Positions 1 to 6,923 of a DNA stretch of 13,237 bases are shown piece after piece. The position numbers and the translations under genes are program-made. The notes below the pieces were generated by a model. It saw nothing but the letters and a program-made list of their open reading frames with translations, made no database searches and had not been told where the DNA came from. This DNA is from Gammaproteobacteria bacterium (lineage in GTDB: Bacteria > Pseudomonadota > Gammaproteobacteria > Steroidobacterales > Steroidobacteraceae). Location of the stretch: positions 1-13,237 of the forward strand of contig JAOUGR010000022.1 of NCBI GenBank assembly GCA_029857655.1. The letters are read 5' to 3'. Each line of letters begins with the position of its first letter. Positions within the stretch are counted from its first letter, which is position 1.

Positions 1-1
1 G

Positions 2-640
2 GGGCGCATCGACATGCAGGTGTGGTGCGAGGACCTCGCGCGGCTGCTGGATGCGGAAGGCTGCGGGCGAGCCGTGATCGGAGGGCACTGCCTCGGCGCC
101 AATCTCGCGCTGCATTTCGCCGCGCGGCATCCCCAGCGCACCGCCGGCCTGGTGCTGATCGAGCCGATGCCGCCGCAGGCATTGGCCGGGCGCATGCGGC
201 GCATTCTCGTTTTCAGGCGGCTGCTCCTTGTGCTGGCTGCGGCAGTGCGAATGCTGAACGCGCTCGGCATTCGCCGGCGCGGATTCGAGCCGCTCGATCT
301 CGAGCAATGGGACCGCGCGCTGGCGAAGGGCGAGGTCGACCTCGCACGCTACGCCTCGCCGCTTTCGGACCTGAAACTCGCGCCGATCGCGGCCTACCTG
401 CAGAGCCTGGCCGCGGTGGGCGCGCCCCTGCCGCCGCTCGCCGGTATCCGCGCGCCGGCGCTGGTGCTGCTCTCGCGCAACAGCACCATGACCGACCTGG
501 CGCGCACGCGCGCCATCCTGCAGCAGCTGCCCGATGTGGAATTCAAGGTCCTGGAGGCCGAGCACTGGATTCCGACCGAGCAGCCCGATGCGATGCGGGC
601 GGCGATCGAGGACTGGCTGGCGGCGAGATTCCGGCGCTAG
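2..640 (+). CDS. Alpha/beta hydrolase, 3' part, Cys at nucleophile elbow
   Basis: The frame is open from base 2 and runs to a TAG at 638-640, so the start lies before the window. An ATG at 14 exists, but the nucleophile elbow would then be at residue 26. Alpha/beta hydrolases usually carry about 80-100 residues before it, including the HG oxyanion motif, so the N-terminus is missing. The elbow reads GHCLG (bases 83-97), with Cys in place of the usual Ser, followed by a helix (ANLALHFAARHPQR) and a strand (GLVLIEP) typical of the fold. A late His (AEHWIP, bases 563-565) fits the catalytic base. The region between is a helical lid. Cys at this position is known in dienelactone hydrolase, but the rest looks more like a general esterase or peptidase-type fold. 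The substrate is unknown. Very GC-rich codon use matches a resident chromosomal gene. Confidence 0.82.
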   Translation, partial: GRIDMQVWCEDLARLLDAEGCGRAVIGGHCLGANLALHFAARHPQRTAGLVLIEPMPPQALAGRMRRILVFRRLLLVLAAAVRMLNALGIRRRGFEPLDLEQWDRALAKGEVDLARYASPLSDLKLAPIAAYLQSLAAVGAPLPPLAGIRAPALVLLSRNSTMTDLARTRAILQQLPDVEFKVLEAEHWIPTEQPDAMRAAIEDWLAARFRR

Positions 641-796
641 TGCCGGTGGGGCGCCGCGGCGTAGTGGCCGCGCATCAGTTCGCGCCCCATCAGAATGTGC
701 GCTCCTTGTCTCCCGTGCAGATGGGATTCAAACGCCGCCAGAGTAGGAGTAGGATGATTTCCAAGGCAGTCCCCGGTGGGCGACGGAGTAATCGCT

Positions 797-802
797 GGAG
801 GG
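797..802 (+). promoter_or_regulatory. Ribosome binding site fixing the lipoprotein start
   Basis: GGAGGG sits six bases before the ATG at 809. A GTG at 776 is also in frame but has no such site. Starting at 776 would put eleven extra residues ahead of the signal peptide, so 809 is preferred. Confidence 0.7.
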
Positions 803-808
803 CGCGTC

Positions 809-2998
809 ATGCATAGCTCGGGCCGCTACTCGTATCGAAGCTTGGGTTTGTCTCTTTGCGCGGCAGTCCTGCTGGCCGCCTGCGGCGGCGGAGGCGGGGG
901 CGGCGGCGGCAGTCCCGACACGCCCGTCGTTTACGCCGGCATTACCAATGCCGCGGTCATCTCGCCGACCAACGCCTCCAAGCTGACCGCCGATATCATC
1001 AGCAGTGACGCGAGCGCCAATGTGATCGGTGGCCTGGCGGCACGGGGAGACGCAGACGACGCGGGGCCGTCCACCGGTCAGGTCGACCTTGCCAGGCGCC
1101 TGAGCCGAGTCTTGCGCAACGCCGTGCTGGGTACAGACGCATCGGGGCGCGTGATCGGCGGCGTGCAAATCGACCAGACGGACCCCTGCGAGGCGGGCAG
1201 CGGCTCGGTGCGTACCTCCGGCACCCTGAATGACGCCACGCTGACCGGAACGCTGAACGTCGCGTTCAACAATTGCCTTTCGAACGGCGTGGTTCTGAAT
1301 GGCAATGCGACACAGCGCGTGGATCTGTTCGACTTCGGCTATTTCGTACCGGTGGATTCCACGCTTAGCTTCACCAGGCTGACGTTGCGCGGAACCGGCA
1401 TCAGCGTCGATGCGACCGGTTCCCTGCGCATGCAACTGAACATTCCGGCGAACAGAGAGACGGATACCGAAAGCCTCGTTTCGCTCGACAACAACACCGG
1501 ACTGACGACGAAATCCGAGAACCTCAGCTTCCAATACACCTACGACAACATCTTCTCGCCGACGTCGTCCACCATAACCGTGCTGGGCCGGGTCTTCGAT
1601 CCGGTACACGGTTTCATTGACGTCGTGACGAATGCCCCGCTGTTTTTCGGCACGCTGAATCAGATATTCCCGGAAGGCGGCCAGTTCACGCTCGTCGGGG
1701 AGGGAAGTCGACGAGTCCGCGCAACGGCGTTATCCGCGCTCCTGGCCAAGCTGGAGCTTGATCTCGATGGCGACAGCCTGTTCGAGCACGCGGCAACCTT
1801 GAAATGGTCCGATCTGTCTGGTCCGGTAGGTGCTGACCTGGGCGATGACGACGGCGATGGCATGCACAACAGCTGGGAAACGGCCAATGGCTTGAATCCA
1901 AACAATGCGGCCGACGCAGGCATGGACGCAGACTCTGATGGCAGAACAAATCTCGAGGAATACAAGGCCGGCACCAACCCCAACGTCGCCGACCCGGCAC
2001 CCCCGCCGCCACCGCCGCCGCCGCCGGGTGCATTTCCTGCTCAAGTTGTCAGTCTGCCCGACAACAGCGCGCTGATTTACGATCCGGTCACCCAGAAACT
2101 CTATGCAGCCGTGCGTGGGAACCCCGGGGCGGTCGTTCCCATTGACCCGGCGACGGGGGCATTGGGAACCTCAATCGCGGTTGGAATCAATCCGATCAGG
2201 CTCGCACGCTCGGACAACGGGCAATATCTGTACGTCGGCCTCGATGGCGAATCTGCCATTCAACGCATAGACCTTACGCTGCCGACGCCTGCGGTGGATC
2301 TTACGATTCCGCTGGGTAATGGGTCACTTGGGCCGCTCTTTGCGGAAGACCTGGCGGTGCTGCCGGGAAGTCCGCAATCCATTGCCGTGTCATTGCGGTA
2401 TCAGGGATTCAGTCCTCGGCATCAAGGCGTCGCCGTCTTCGACGATGCGGTGCGACGTGCCACGGTGACGCCTGGCCACACGGGCAGCAACGCCATCGAG
2501 TTCTCCGCGTCCGCGGGCACGCTTTATGGGTACAACAACGAGACGACAGAATTTGGCTTTCGCAGGATGGCTGTCGATGCGTCCGGCGTGACAGTCCTCG
2601 ACGTACACGACTCGTTCCACGCAAGCGGTGCGCTCATCAGCGGGTTCAGCGTGGATATCAAGTTCCACGCCGGACTGATCTACGCTACATCCGGACGGGT
2701 GATCGATCCGGTCGCGCGAACCCTGGTGGGTACGTTGAATCCCCTGCCCGGGATCGGGGTCCTGGTCGAACCCGATACGGCGAATGGCCGGGTGTTTACC
2801 CTGGCGTTCGACAGTGCCGTCAGCTCGTGGGTCGTTCGCGCATACGACTCGACATCGCTGACCTTGCTTGGAAGCGAAGTCGTAGCGGGGACATCAGGCG
2901 ATCACGGAAACCTGCTGCGTTGGGGGACCAGGGGCCTGGCTTTCCGGAACAACGGTGGCCAGATACTCGTGACCCAATCCTCCGCATTGCTTCCCTAG
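809..2998 (+). CDS. Large lipoprotein with EF-hand-like loops and C-terminal beta-propeller
   Basis: A 729-residue lipoprotein. The signal peptide ends in a lipobox LLAAC (Cys25), followed by a run of nine Gly that tethers the protein to the membrane. Residues about 40-340 are Ser/Thr/Asn-rich, beta-type sequence with two Cys (DPCEAG, NNCLSN); I do not recognise this domain. Two calcium-loop motifs fit D-x-D-x-D-G-x6-E: DDDGDGMHNSWE beginning near residue 346 and DADSDGRTNLEE beginning near 373. They are followed by GTNP, as in thrombospondin type 3-like repeats of surface proteins. A polyproline linker (near 398-407) leads to a C-terminal half with repeats of the type IYDPVTQKLYAAV / PIDPATGALG / LARSDNGQYLYVGLDG, characteristic of YVTN-type beta-propellers. 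It is likely anchored to the outer membrane and may bind a ligand or partner through the propeller. The start is set by a strong GGAGGG. No neighbour suggests a pathway. Confidence 0.85.
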   Translation: MHSSGRYSYRSLGLSLCAAVLLAACGGGGGGGGGSPDTPVVYAGITNAAVISPTNASKLTADIISSDASANVIGGLAARGDADDAGPSTGQVDLARRLSRVLRNAVLGTDASGRVIGGVQIDQTDPCEAGSGSVRTSGTLNDATLTGTLNVAFNNCLSNGVVLNGNATQRVDLFDFGYFVPVDSTLSFTRLTLRGTGISVDATGSLRMQLNIPANRETDTESLVSLDNNTGLTTKSENLSFQYTYDNIFSPTSSTITVLGRVFDPVHGFIDVVTNAPLFFGTLNQIFPEGGQFTLVGEGSRRVRATALSALLAKLELDLDGDSLFEHAATLKWSDLSGPVGADLGDDDGDGMHNSWETANGLNPNNAADAGMDADSDGRTNLEEYKAGTNPNVADPAPPPPPPPPPGAFPAQVVSLPDNSALIYDPVTQKLYAAVRGNPGAVVPIDPATGALGTSIAVGINPIRLARSDNGQYLYVGLDGESAIQRIDLTLPTPAVDLTIPLGNGSLGPLFAEDLAVLPGSPQSIAVSLRYQGFSPRHQGVAVFDDAVRRATVTPGHTGSNAIEFSASAGTLYGYNNETTEFGFRRMAVDASGVTVLDVHDSFHASGALISGFSVDIKFHAGLIYATSGRVIDPVARTLVGTLNPLPGIGVLVEPDTANGRVFTLAFDSAVSSWVVRAYDSTSLTLLGSEVVAGTSGDHGNLLRWGTRGLAFRNNGGQILVTQSSALLP

Positions 2999-3051
2999 CG
3001 CGGAGCCCGAGATTGAGCCGGGCGCCGCGTTGCGTCGCGCGTTGCGCGAGG

Positions 3052-3098
3052 TGGCTCCCCGACCAGGGCTCGAACCTGGGACCTGCGGATTAACAGTC
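3052..3098 (-). other. 3' half of tRNA-Asn(GTT); probable att-site scar
   Basis: Read on the minus strand, this starts at the anticodon loop (CTGTTAA, anticodon GTT = Asn). It continues through the 3' anticodon stem TCCGC, variable loop AGGTC, and a perfect T-arm (CCAGG, loop TTCGAGC, CCTGG). It ends with the acceptor strand TCGGGGA, discriminator G and encoded CCA (3052-3054). The 5' half is absent: the five bases before the loop are CGCGA instead of the GCGGA needed to pair, and no D-arm is present further upstream. A clean cut at the anticodon loop with an intact 3' end is what tyrosine-recombinase integration into a tRNA gene leaves on the distal side of the element. Original chromosome should then be on the left (below 3052), with inserted DNA and an intact tRNA-Asn on the right. 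It is not a working tRNA gene. Confidence 0.82.
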
Positions 3099-3275
3099 GC
3101 GGTCCGCCTCAGCGGGACTCCGTTGAACGCGAATCTGCGCGGGGACCGCGGATTTGTCTAACCCCGCATGAGGTACTCCCCGATTGCGTACGGAATGGAT
3201 TGCTACGAGCTGGGCTGTTACGCCGCCGGGCTTCGGCGAGCGGCTTGCCGGGAAAGTCGGAGCTGTGAGGTGACT
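3099..3275. other. Non-coding stretch beside the tRNA scar
   Basis: No convincing gene lies between the tRNA fragment and the end of the CHAT gene. It contains a 14-base near-copy of the tRNA 3' end (3170-3183, GAGGTACTCCCCGA, against GAGGTGGCTCCCCGA at 3048-3062). It also has a short hairpin, CGCCG/CGGCG at 3221-3238, which could weakly terminate the minus-strand operon. There is no U-tract, so this is only suggestive. Confidence 0.4.
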
Positions 3276-5975
3276 CTATCTCCAGTTGCCTAGCAGCACA
3301 AAGGCAGCCCAATAGTACGGATGGCGCAGGTCGAGTTTCGCACTCCCCTCCGTTTGCGCATTCCCCTCCAGGAAGCGCTTCTGCGCCTCGCGCAGCGCTT
3401 GCACCTTCGTAAGAATCTGCTTCTCACCTCGGGCGAGATAGAAGTCGACCATGAACTGCGCAGTGCCTGCGTCCTGGACGTTCCATAGGGTTGCAAGAAC
3501 GGACTTCGCGCCTTTGTTCTGCAAGATAACAGCGAGGCTTTCCACTTCAACGCCATTGGCCCCGCTATGCACCGCGGTTTGGCAGCCCGAGAGCGTGACC
3601 AGGTCGTACCCCCACAACTGGATGCCTAGATCCGTACGGAACTCATGCAGCTTGAATTCCTGGCCGTCGCCGAGCAGCAAATGCGAGCGCTCTTCGCTTC
3701 CCGGCTGCAAGGAGAAGTGTGTCGCAATGTGCATTACGGAATGCCTGGGCGGACCCTTCATAAGACCGATGAGCCGCTCCCGTGTGAACTGCTCGTCCAT
3801 GTACCTCTTGCCGGGCAGTATTCCGGTGGGTGCTTCATCCGCTGGATCGCGCACTATGCGGCGCAGCTCTTGCGGTACCGACGGCAGGGCGGGGAGAGGG
3901 GGTTTCGCTTTGCTCACGCCCAGCGCGGCCACTGACCATTCGGTCCGCGGGACGTCCCGAGCGTATAGCATGGTGCTCGCGGTATAGACTGCGAGCCCGT
4001 ACTGCTGAGCCAGGTGCTGGTCGCTGCCTGAGTCGAAAAGAGCGGCAAATGGCACATATCTGAGGCTATCGAGCAGGTAGAGCATGAGAGTGTCAACCGA
4101 CGCGGCTCGGAGCCGTGGCTGCGCAGGCGCGATCAATGCGGAGTAAAGCTGCGCAGCGGACTTGAGGTAGCTGCCGTCACGCCGATCGATGTCGCTCCTC
4201 AGGCGAACAATCAACTCGTTTATGGCAGCCTGGCCCAAGCCGCCTTCGAAGGCGGAGTAACCGTCTTTGGTTACCAGGAGGAAGGTTGTGGCTTGCGGCC
4301 CCGGAAGGAAATGGACCACAGCCGGACGCAGACCCGTGCCGGTGTGTAACTCGGCCAGCAGCGCGCTCAACAAGCCCGCATTTCCGCGCGCTTTCTCAAG
4401 CCGTGCTTTCTGGCTTTCGCCGAGCCGTGCCTGGAGCTCGTCCATCAGGTTGTCAAGGCGGTCGCTCTCCAGGGCGAGCGCTTGGCGCAGCTCATTGAGT
4501 TCCTGCTGCTCTTTCGGCGAGGGACTCTCCAGGGCTGTGAGCGTCTCGAGCCTGCGCTGGACGAAATGCAGCCTTTCAGCGTTGTTGGACAACCGCTCCG
4601 CGAGGGGCGCCTCGAACGGCAGGAGTTCCACACGACTCTTGGCGAAGTCCGCGTCAGCATCGCGGCGGATGAATTCGAAGTGCTCGTGCTCCTTCAGCAT
4701 TCCGAGCACCCGTTCCGCTTCGGGCAAGCGACCCTGTGCAATAAGCAACCCGGCGAGCATCCGGTAGCTCGGCTCGAACCGGCGCGTCTGCGAAGCACGC
4801 AGCTCTGCATCCAGTGCTTGCGAGCTTGACCGCAGATCCTGGGAGGTGTTTACCGCGAGTTTGAGAAAGAAGATGGCAACCGTGTCGTAGTGCTGATCCT
4901 TGTACAACGCTCCCAGGTTCGCAAAGATTACGCGCTGAGCTTCCTTGTCTCCCAGCCGATCGGCGACGAACAAAGCACGCCGGTAGTAGATGCTGGCTTC
5001 CTTGAATTCGCCGAGCGCTCGTTGCGCTGTCCCTATGCTGTCCAACGTTGCGGCCACATACTTGGCGGCGTTGAGGTCCTGGAAGATCCGGAGGGATTCC
5101 TTTAACGATGCCAAACCCTCTATCACTTCCTTCAGCTCGACGCGCGTGAGTCCGAGACTATTGAGGGTTTTTGCTCTGCGAAGCGGCTGGCCCCGGCCGT
5201 GAAGGGCGAGAGCACGCTCGAACGCGCGCGCCGCGTCTCGATGCAGCCCTTTCTCGGCAAGAACGAAGCCGATATTGTGGTACACGGACGCCAGCTCCTG
5301 CATCGGGCTGCCCGCATCGCCGTAGGCTTGGAGCGCCTTCTCCTGATACTGCAAGGCCTTTTCGTACTGGCCCAGTGCAGTGTATAGAGACCCCAAGTGC
5401 GTGAAAGCCGCCGCTCTTACTCCTGCCGAGTTCGGTGCGGACTCGGCCAGCTCCCGTGCCCGCTCATACTTTGCGAGCGCTTCCTCATAGTGCGCAGCAT
5501 CGAACAAGGTCGAGGCGATTTCAATCAACGTGATGGCCGTGCTGCGCTTGTCGCCGGTTTTAGCGCGCAAGTCCAGCGCCTGCTTGAACAGCGCCATGGC
5601 CTGCGCCGGATCGCCGCTTTCGCGGTAAGCCTGTCCGAGTGCATGCAGCAACGCGGCTTCGATACGCGTGTCGCGCAGCTGCCGCGCCGCTTCCAAGGCG
5701 CGATCAAACGAGGCGATGGCCTCGGGATAGCGATGAAGAAGGAGCTGGGTGCGCGCGATTCTGGTATGGATGTCTCCGCGCGCTCGTTCGTCTGTCGTCT
5801 GTCGGAGCGCTGCCCGCAGTAGATCAAGTGCTTCGGCGTACGCCTCATCCTCGTAGAGGCGTTCCGCGCGCGCCACCAGGCCACGGGCATTCGGCTCGAC
5901 ACGCGGGCCGTCATCGCTCGCGTAGCCGGCAATCGACGCGACGATCCAGCTCGACAAGACGAGCGGGCGCAGCAT
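3276..5975 (-). CDS. Secreted TPR-CHAT caspase-like protease (CHAT 1)
   Basis: An 899-residue protein. Residues 1-19 look like a signal peptide (MLR, then a hydrophobic stretch, ending AGYA before SDDG), so it should leave the cytoplasm. Residues about 30-375 form a row of at least eight tetratricopeptide repeats (pattern A-x3-LG-x2-Y-x3-G, A-x3-Y-x2-AL), a protein-binding superhelix. A helical linker follows, including LKEHEHFEFIRRD and a charged coiled-coil-like stretch near 460-530. The C-terminal third is a CHAT domain (caspase/HetF associated with TPRs) of the clan CD cysteine peptidase fold. It has LLDSLRYVPFAALFD, HIATHF with catalytic His753, TLSGCQ with catalytic Cys798, and the closing motif DLRHPYYWAAFVLLGNW. 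Both dyad residues are intact, so peptidase activity is plausible. The ATG follows the stop of the CFI-box gene by 9 bases with no clear ribosome site, suggesting translational coupling. The substrate is unknown. Confidence 0.9.
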   Translation of the reverse strand: MLRPLVLSSWIVASIAGYASDDGPRVEPNARGLVARAERLYEDEAYAEALDLLRAALRQTTDERARGDIHTRIARTQLLLHRYPEAIASFDRALEAARQLRDTRIEAALLHALGQAYRESGDPAQAMALFKQALDLRAKTGDKRSTAITLIEIASTLFDAAHYEEALAKYERARELAESAPNSAGVRAAAFTHLGSLYTALGQYEKALQYQEKALQAYGDAGSPMQELASVYHNIGFVLAEKGLHRDAARAFERALALHGRGQPLRRAKTLNSLGLTRVELKEVIEGLASLKESLRIFQDLNAAKYVAATLDSIGTAQRALGEFKEASIYYRRALFVADRLGDKEAQRVIFANLGALYKDQHYDTVAIFFLKLAVNTSQDLRSSSQALDAELRASQTRRFEPSYRMLAGLLIAQGRLPEAERVLGMLKEHEHFEFIRRDADADFAKSRVELLPFEAPLAERLSNNAERLHFVQRRLETLTALESPSPKEQQELNELRQALALESDRLDNLMDELQARLGESQKARLEKARGNAGLLSALLAELHTGTGLRPAVVHFLPGPQATTFLLVTKDGYSAFEGGLGQAAINELIVRLRSDIDRRDGSYLKSAAQLYSALIAPAQPRLRAASVDTLMLYLLDSLRYVPFAALFDSGSDQHLAQQYGLAVYTASTMLYARDVPRTEWSVAALGVSKAKPPLPALPSVPQELRRIVRDPADEAPTGILPGKRYMDEQFTRERLIGLMKGPPRHSVMHIATHFSLQPGSEERSHLLLGDGQEFKLHEFRTDLGIQLWGYDLVTLSGCQTAVHSGANGVEVESLAVILQNKGAKSVLATLWNVQDAGTAQFMVDFYLARGEKQILTKVQALREAQKRFLEGNAQTEGSAKLDLRHPYYWAAFVLLGNWR

Positions 5976-5984
5976 CTCGCGACT

Positions 5985-6770
5985 TCAGGTTAGCACTTGC
6001 GCGCCTCTTGGTTTCAGCGCGCGTCGCAGCATTACCGCGCCGAACGTCACACTAAGAAGGCAGAGGACCGCGGACAGCGGGTATCTAACGGCTTTCGCGA
6101 TCGGCCACAAGGCGGCCCGCGTCGCAGCGCGCGCCGAGTCGCTCTTTGCGATGTACTCCGCAAGCGGCGGCGAATAGGTTTCGTAGAGCTCGACAAAGCG
6201 GCGGCCTGCGGGATGCGAGAGCAGGCGCCTGTCGCGAAAGTCGCGGAGGACCAGGACTTCCTCGGCAAGTGACGTTCCATAGGCAGCGGTAGCTATGAAG
6301 CAGCTCTTGGCGGCACCTTGGGAAGCAGACGAGGAAGCCCGACGATCTGACGAGCTCGGCGCAGTCGTTGTTTGCCCCTGGGATTGGTACTGGTTCGCGA
6401 GCGCATAGTACTGGCTCTCTTCATCCGAATACCAGGTGATCTCCTCCCGAATCGAGGGCCGATCGTCTGTGATCATCGGCGACGAGGTGCTGCAAACCGT
6501 GCCGGCCGAAGTTTGCATGCACACCTGCTTTGGGGGAGGGGGGTTCTTGAGCCGCTTCTCGGCCTCCGCAAGTTTCCGCTGCGCGGCTACTTTCCTTGCG
6601 GCCGCCTCCTTCGCTCTGTTCAGGCACTCTGTCGCAGAAGTGCAGCTTGCGCGTGCCCTGGGTTTTGTTTGCGCCGCGCCGTGCTCCCAGGGCAAGCCAG
6701 CAAAGATGATGATGGCGAGGCTCAACGCAGCGGCATCCCCGATACGAAGACTCACGCGATACGATCTCAT
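5985..6770 (-). CDS. Exported membrane-anchored protein with C-terminal CFI-box
   Basis: A 261-residue protein. Residues 1-33 form a signal peptide (hydrophobic AAALSLAIIIFAGL, cleavage likely GAA|Q). A Cys-containing helical segment follows (C43, C49, then an Ala/Lys/Glu-rich probable coiled coil, 50-75), then PPPP, further Cys (C84, C93) that could form disulfides, and a Ser/Gln-rich low-complexity stretch (about 128-152). The C-terminus begins with CFIATAAYG (157-165) and continues LAEEVLVLRDFRD, FVELYETYSPPLAEYI. It ends with a membrane segment (about 231-248) and a basic tail (RR at 249-250, then KPR). This is the arrangement known as a CFI-box-CTERM domain; motif, then membrane helix, then basic tail resembles protein-sorting tails, but its processing enzyme is not established to my knowledge. 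The start is supported by AGGGGG five bases upstream. It is the first gene of an operon with CHAT 1, making it a candidate partner or substrate. Confidence 0.85.
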   Translation of the reverse strand: MRSYRVSLRIGDAAALSLAIIIFAGLPWEHGAAQTKPRARASCTSATECLNRAKEAAARKVAAQRKLAEAEKRLKNPPPPKQVCMQTSAGTVCSTSSPMITDDRPSIREEITWYSDEESQYYALANQYQSQGQTTTAPSSSDRRASSSASQGAAKSCFIATAAYGTSLAEEVLVLRDFRDRRLLSHPAGRRFVELYETYSPPLAEYIAKSDSARAATRAALWPIAKAVRYPLSAVLCLLSVTFGAVMLRRALKPRGAQVLT

Positions 6771-6923
6771 ACGTGCCCCCTAGAGACGCCCGGCTCCTAA
6801 CGGCCGAGAAGCGACCAATGCTACGCCCGTGCTCTCCTACGAGCTTATCCTTCCGTCCGACAGCAGAGCGACAAGCAGCGGTCCGTAGGGCCCAAGCTCT
6901 TGCAAGATTCGCTGCCCGCGTGG
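6771..6923. promoter_or_regulatory. Divergent control region of the two CHAT modules
   Basis: This 153-base gap separates the minus-strand CFI-box/CHAT 1 pair from the plus-strand DUF900/CHAT 2 pair, so promoters for both must lie here or just inside the flanking genes. The ribosome site AGGGGG for the CFI-box gene is at 6776-6781 (minus). I found no hexamer pair close enough to the sigma-70 consensus to name a promoter and no convincing operator palindrome. Confidence 0.5.

Noticed and set aside
631..646. Hairpin CCGGC/GCCGG over the stop of the first gene as a terminator
   Set aside because: The stem has only five base pairs, no T-run follows, and such short dyads are common in DNA this GC-rich.
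894..910. GGC/GGG-rich tract as a simple-sequence phase-variation repeat
   Set aside because: The codons are mixed rather than a uniform repeat unit, and a Gly-rich tether after the lipobox Cys is common in lipoproteins.
728..1609. Long minus-strand open frame (293 codons) opposite the lipoprotein gene
   Set aside because: It is antisense to a gene with a lipobox, calcium loops and a strong ribosome site. Its translation is rich in Arg, Gly and His without any domain pattern, as expected for a shadow frame in GC-rich DNA.
3005..3048. Terminators after the lipoprotein gene (GCCCG/CGGGC and CGCGC/GCGCG)
   Set aside because: Both stems are five base pairs without a T-run, so they are not distinguishable from background.
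3052..3170. A complete tRNA-Asn gene, perhaps with an intron
   Set aside because: TCCCCGC near 3145-3139 (minus) could pair with most of the acceptor strand, but no D-arm or 5' anticodon stem exists between it and the anticodon loop. Introns at such a place are not expected for a bacterial tRNA-Asn.
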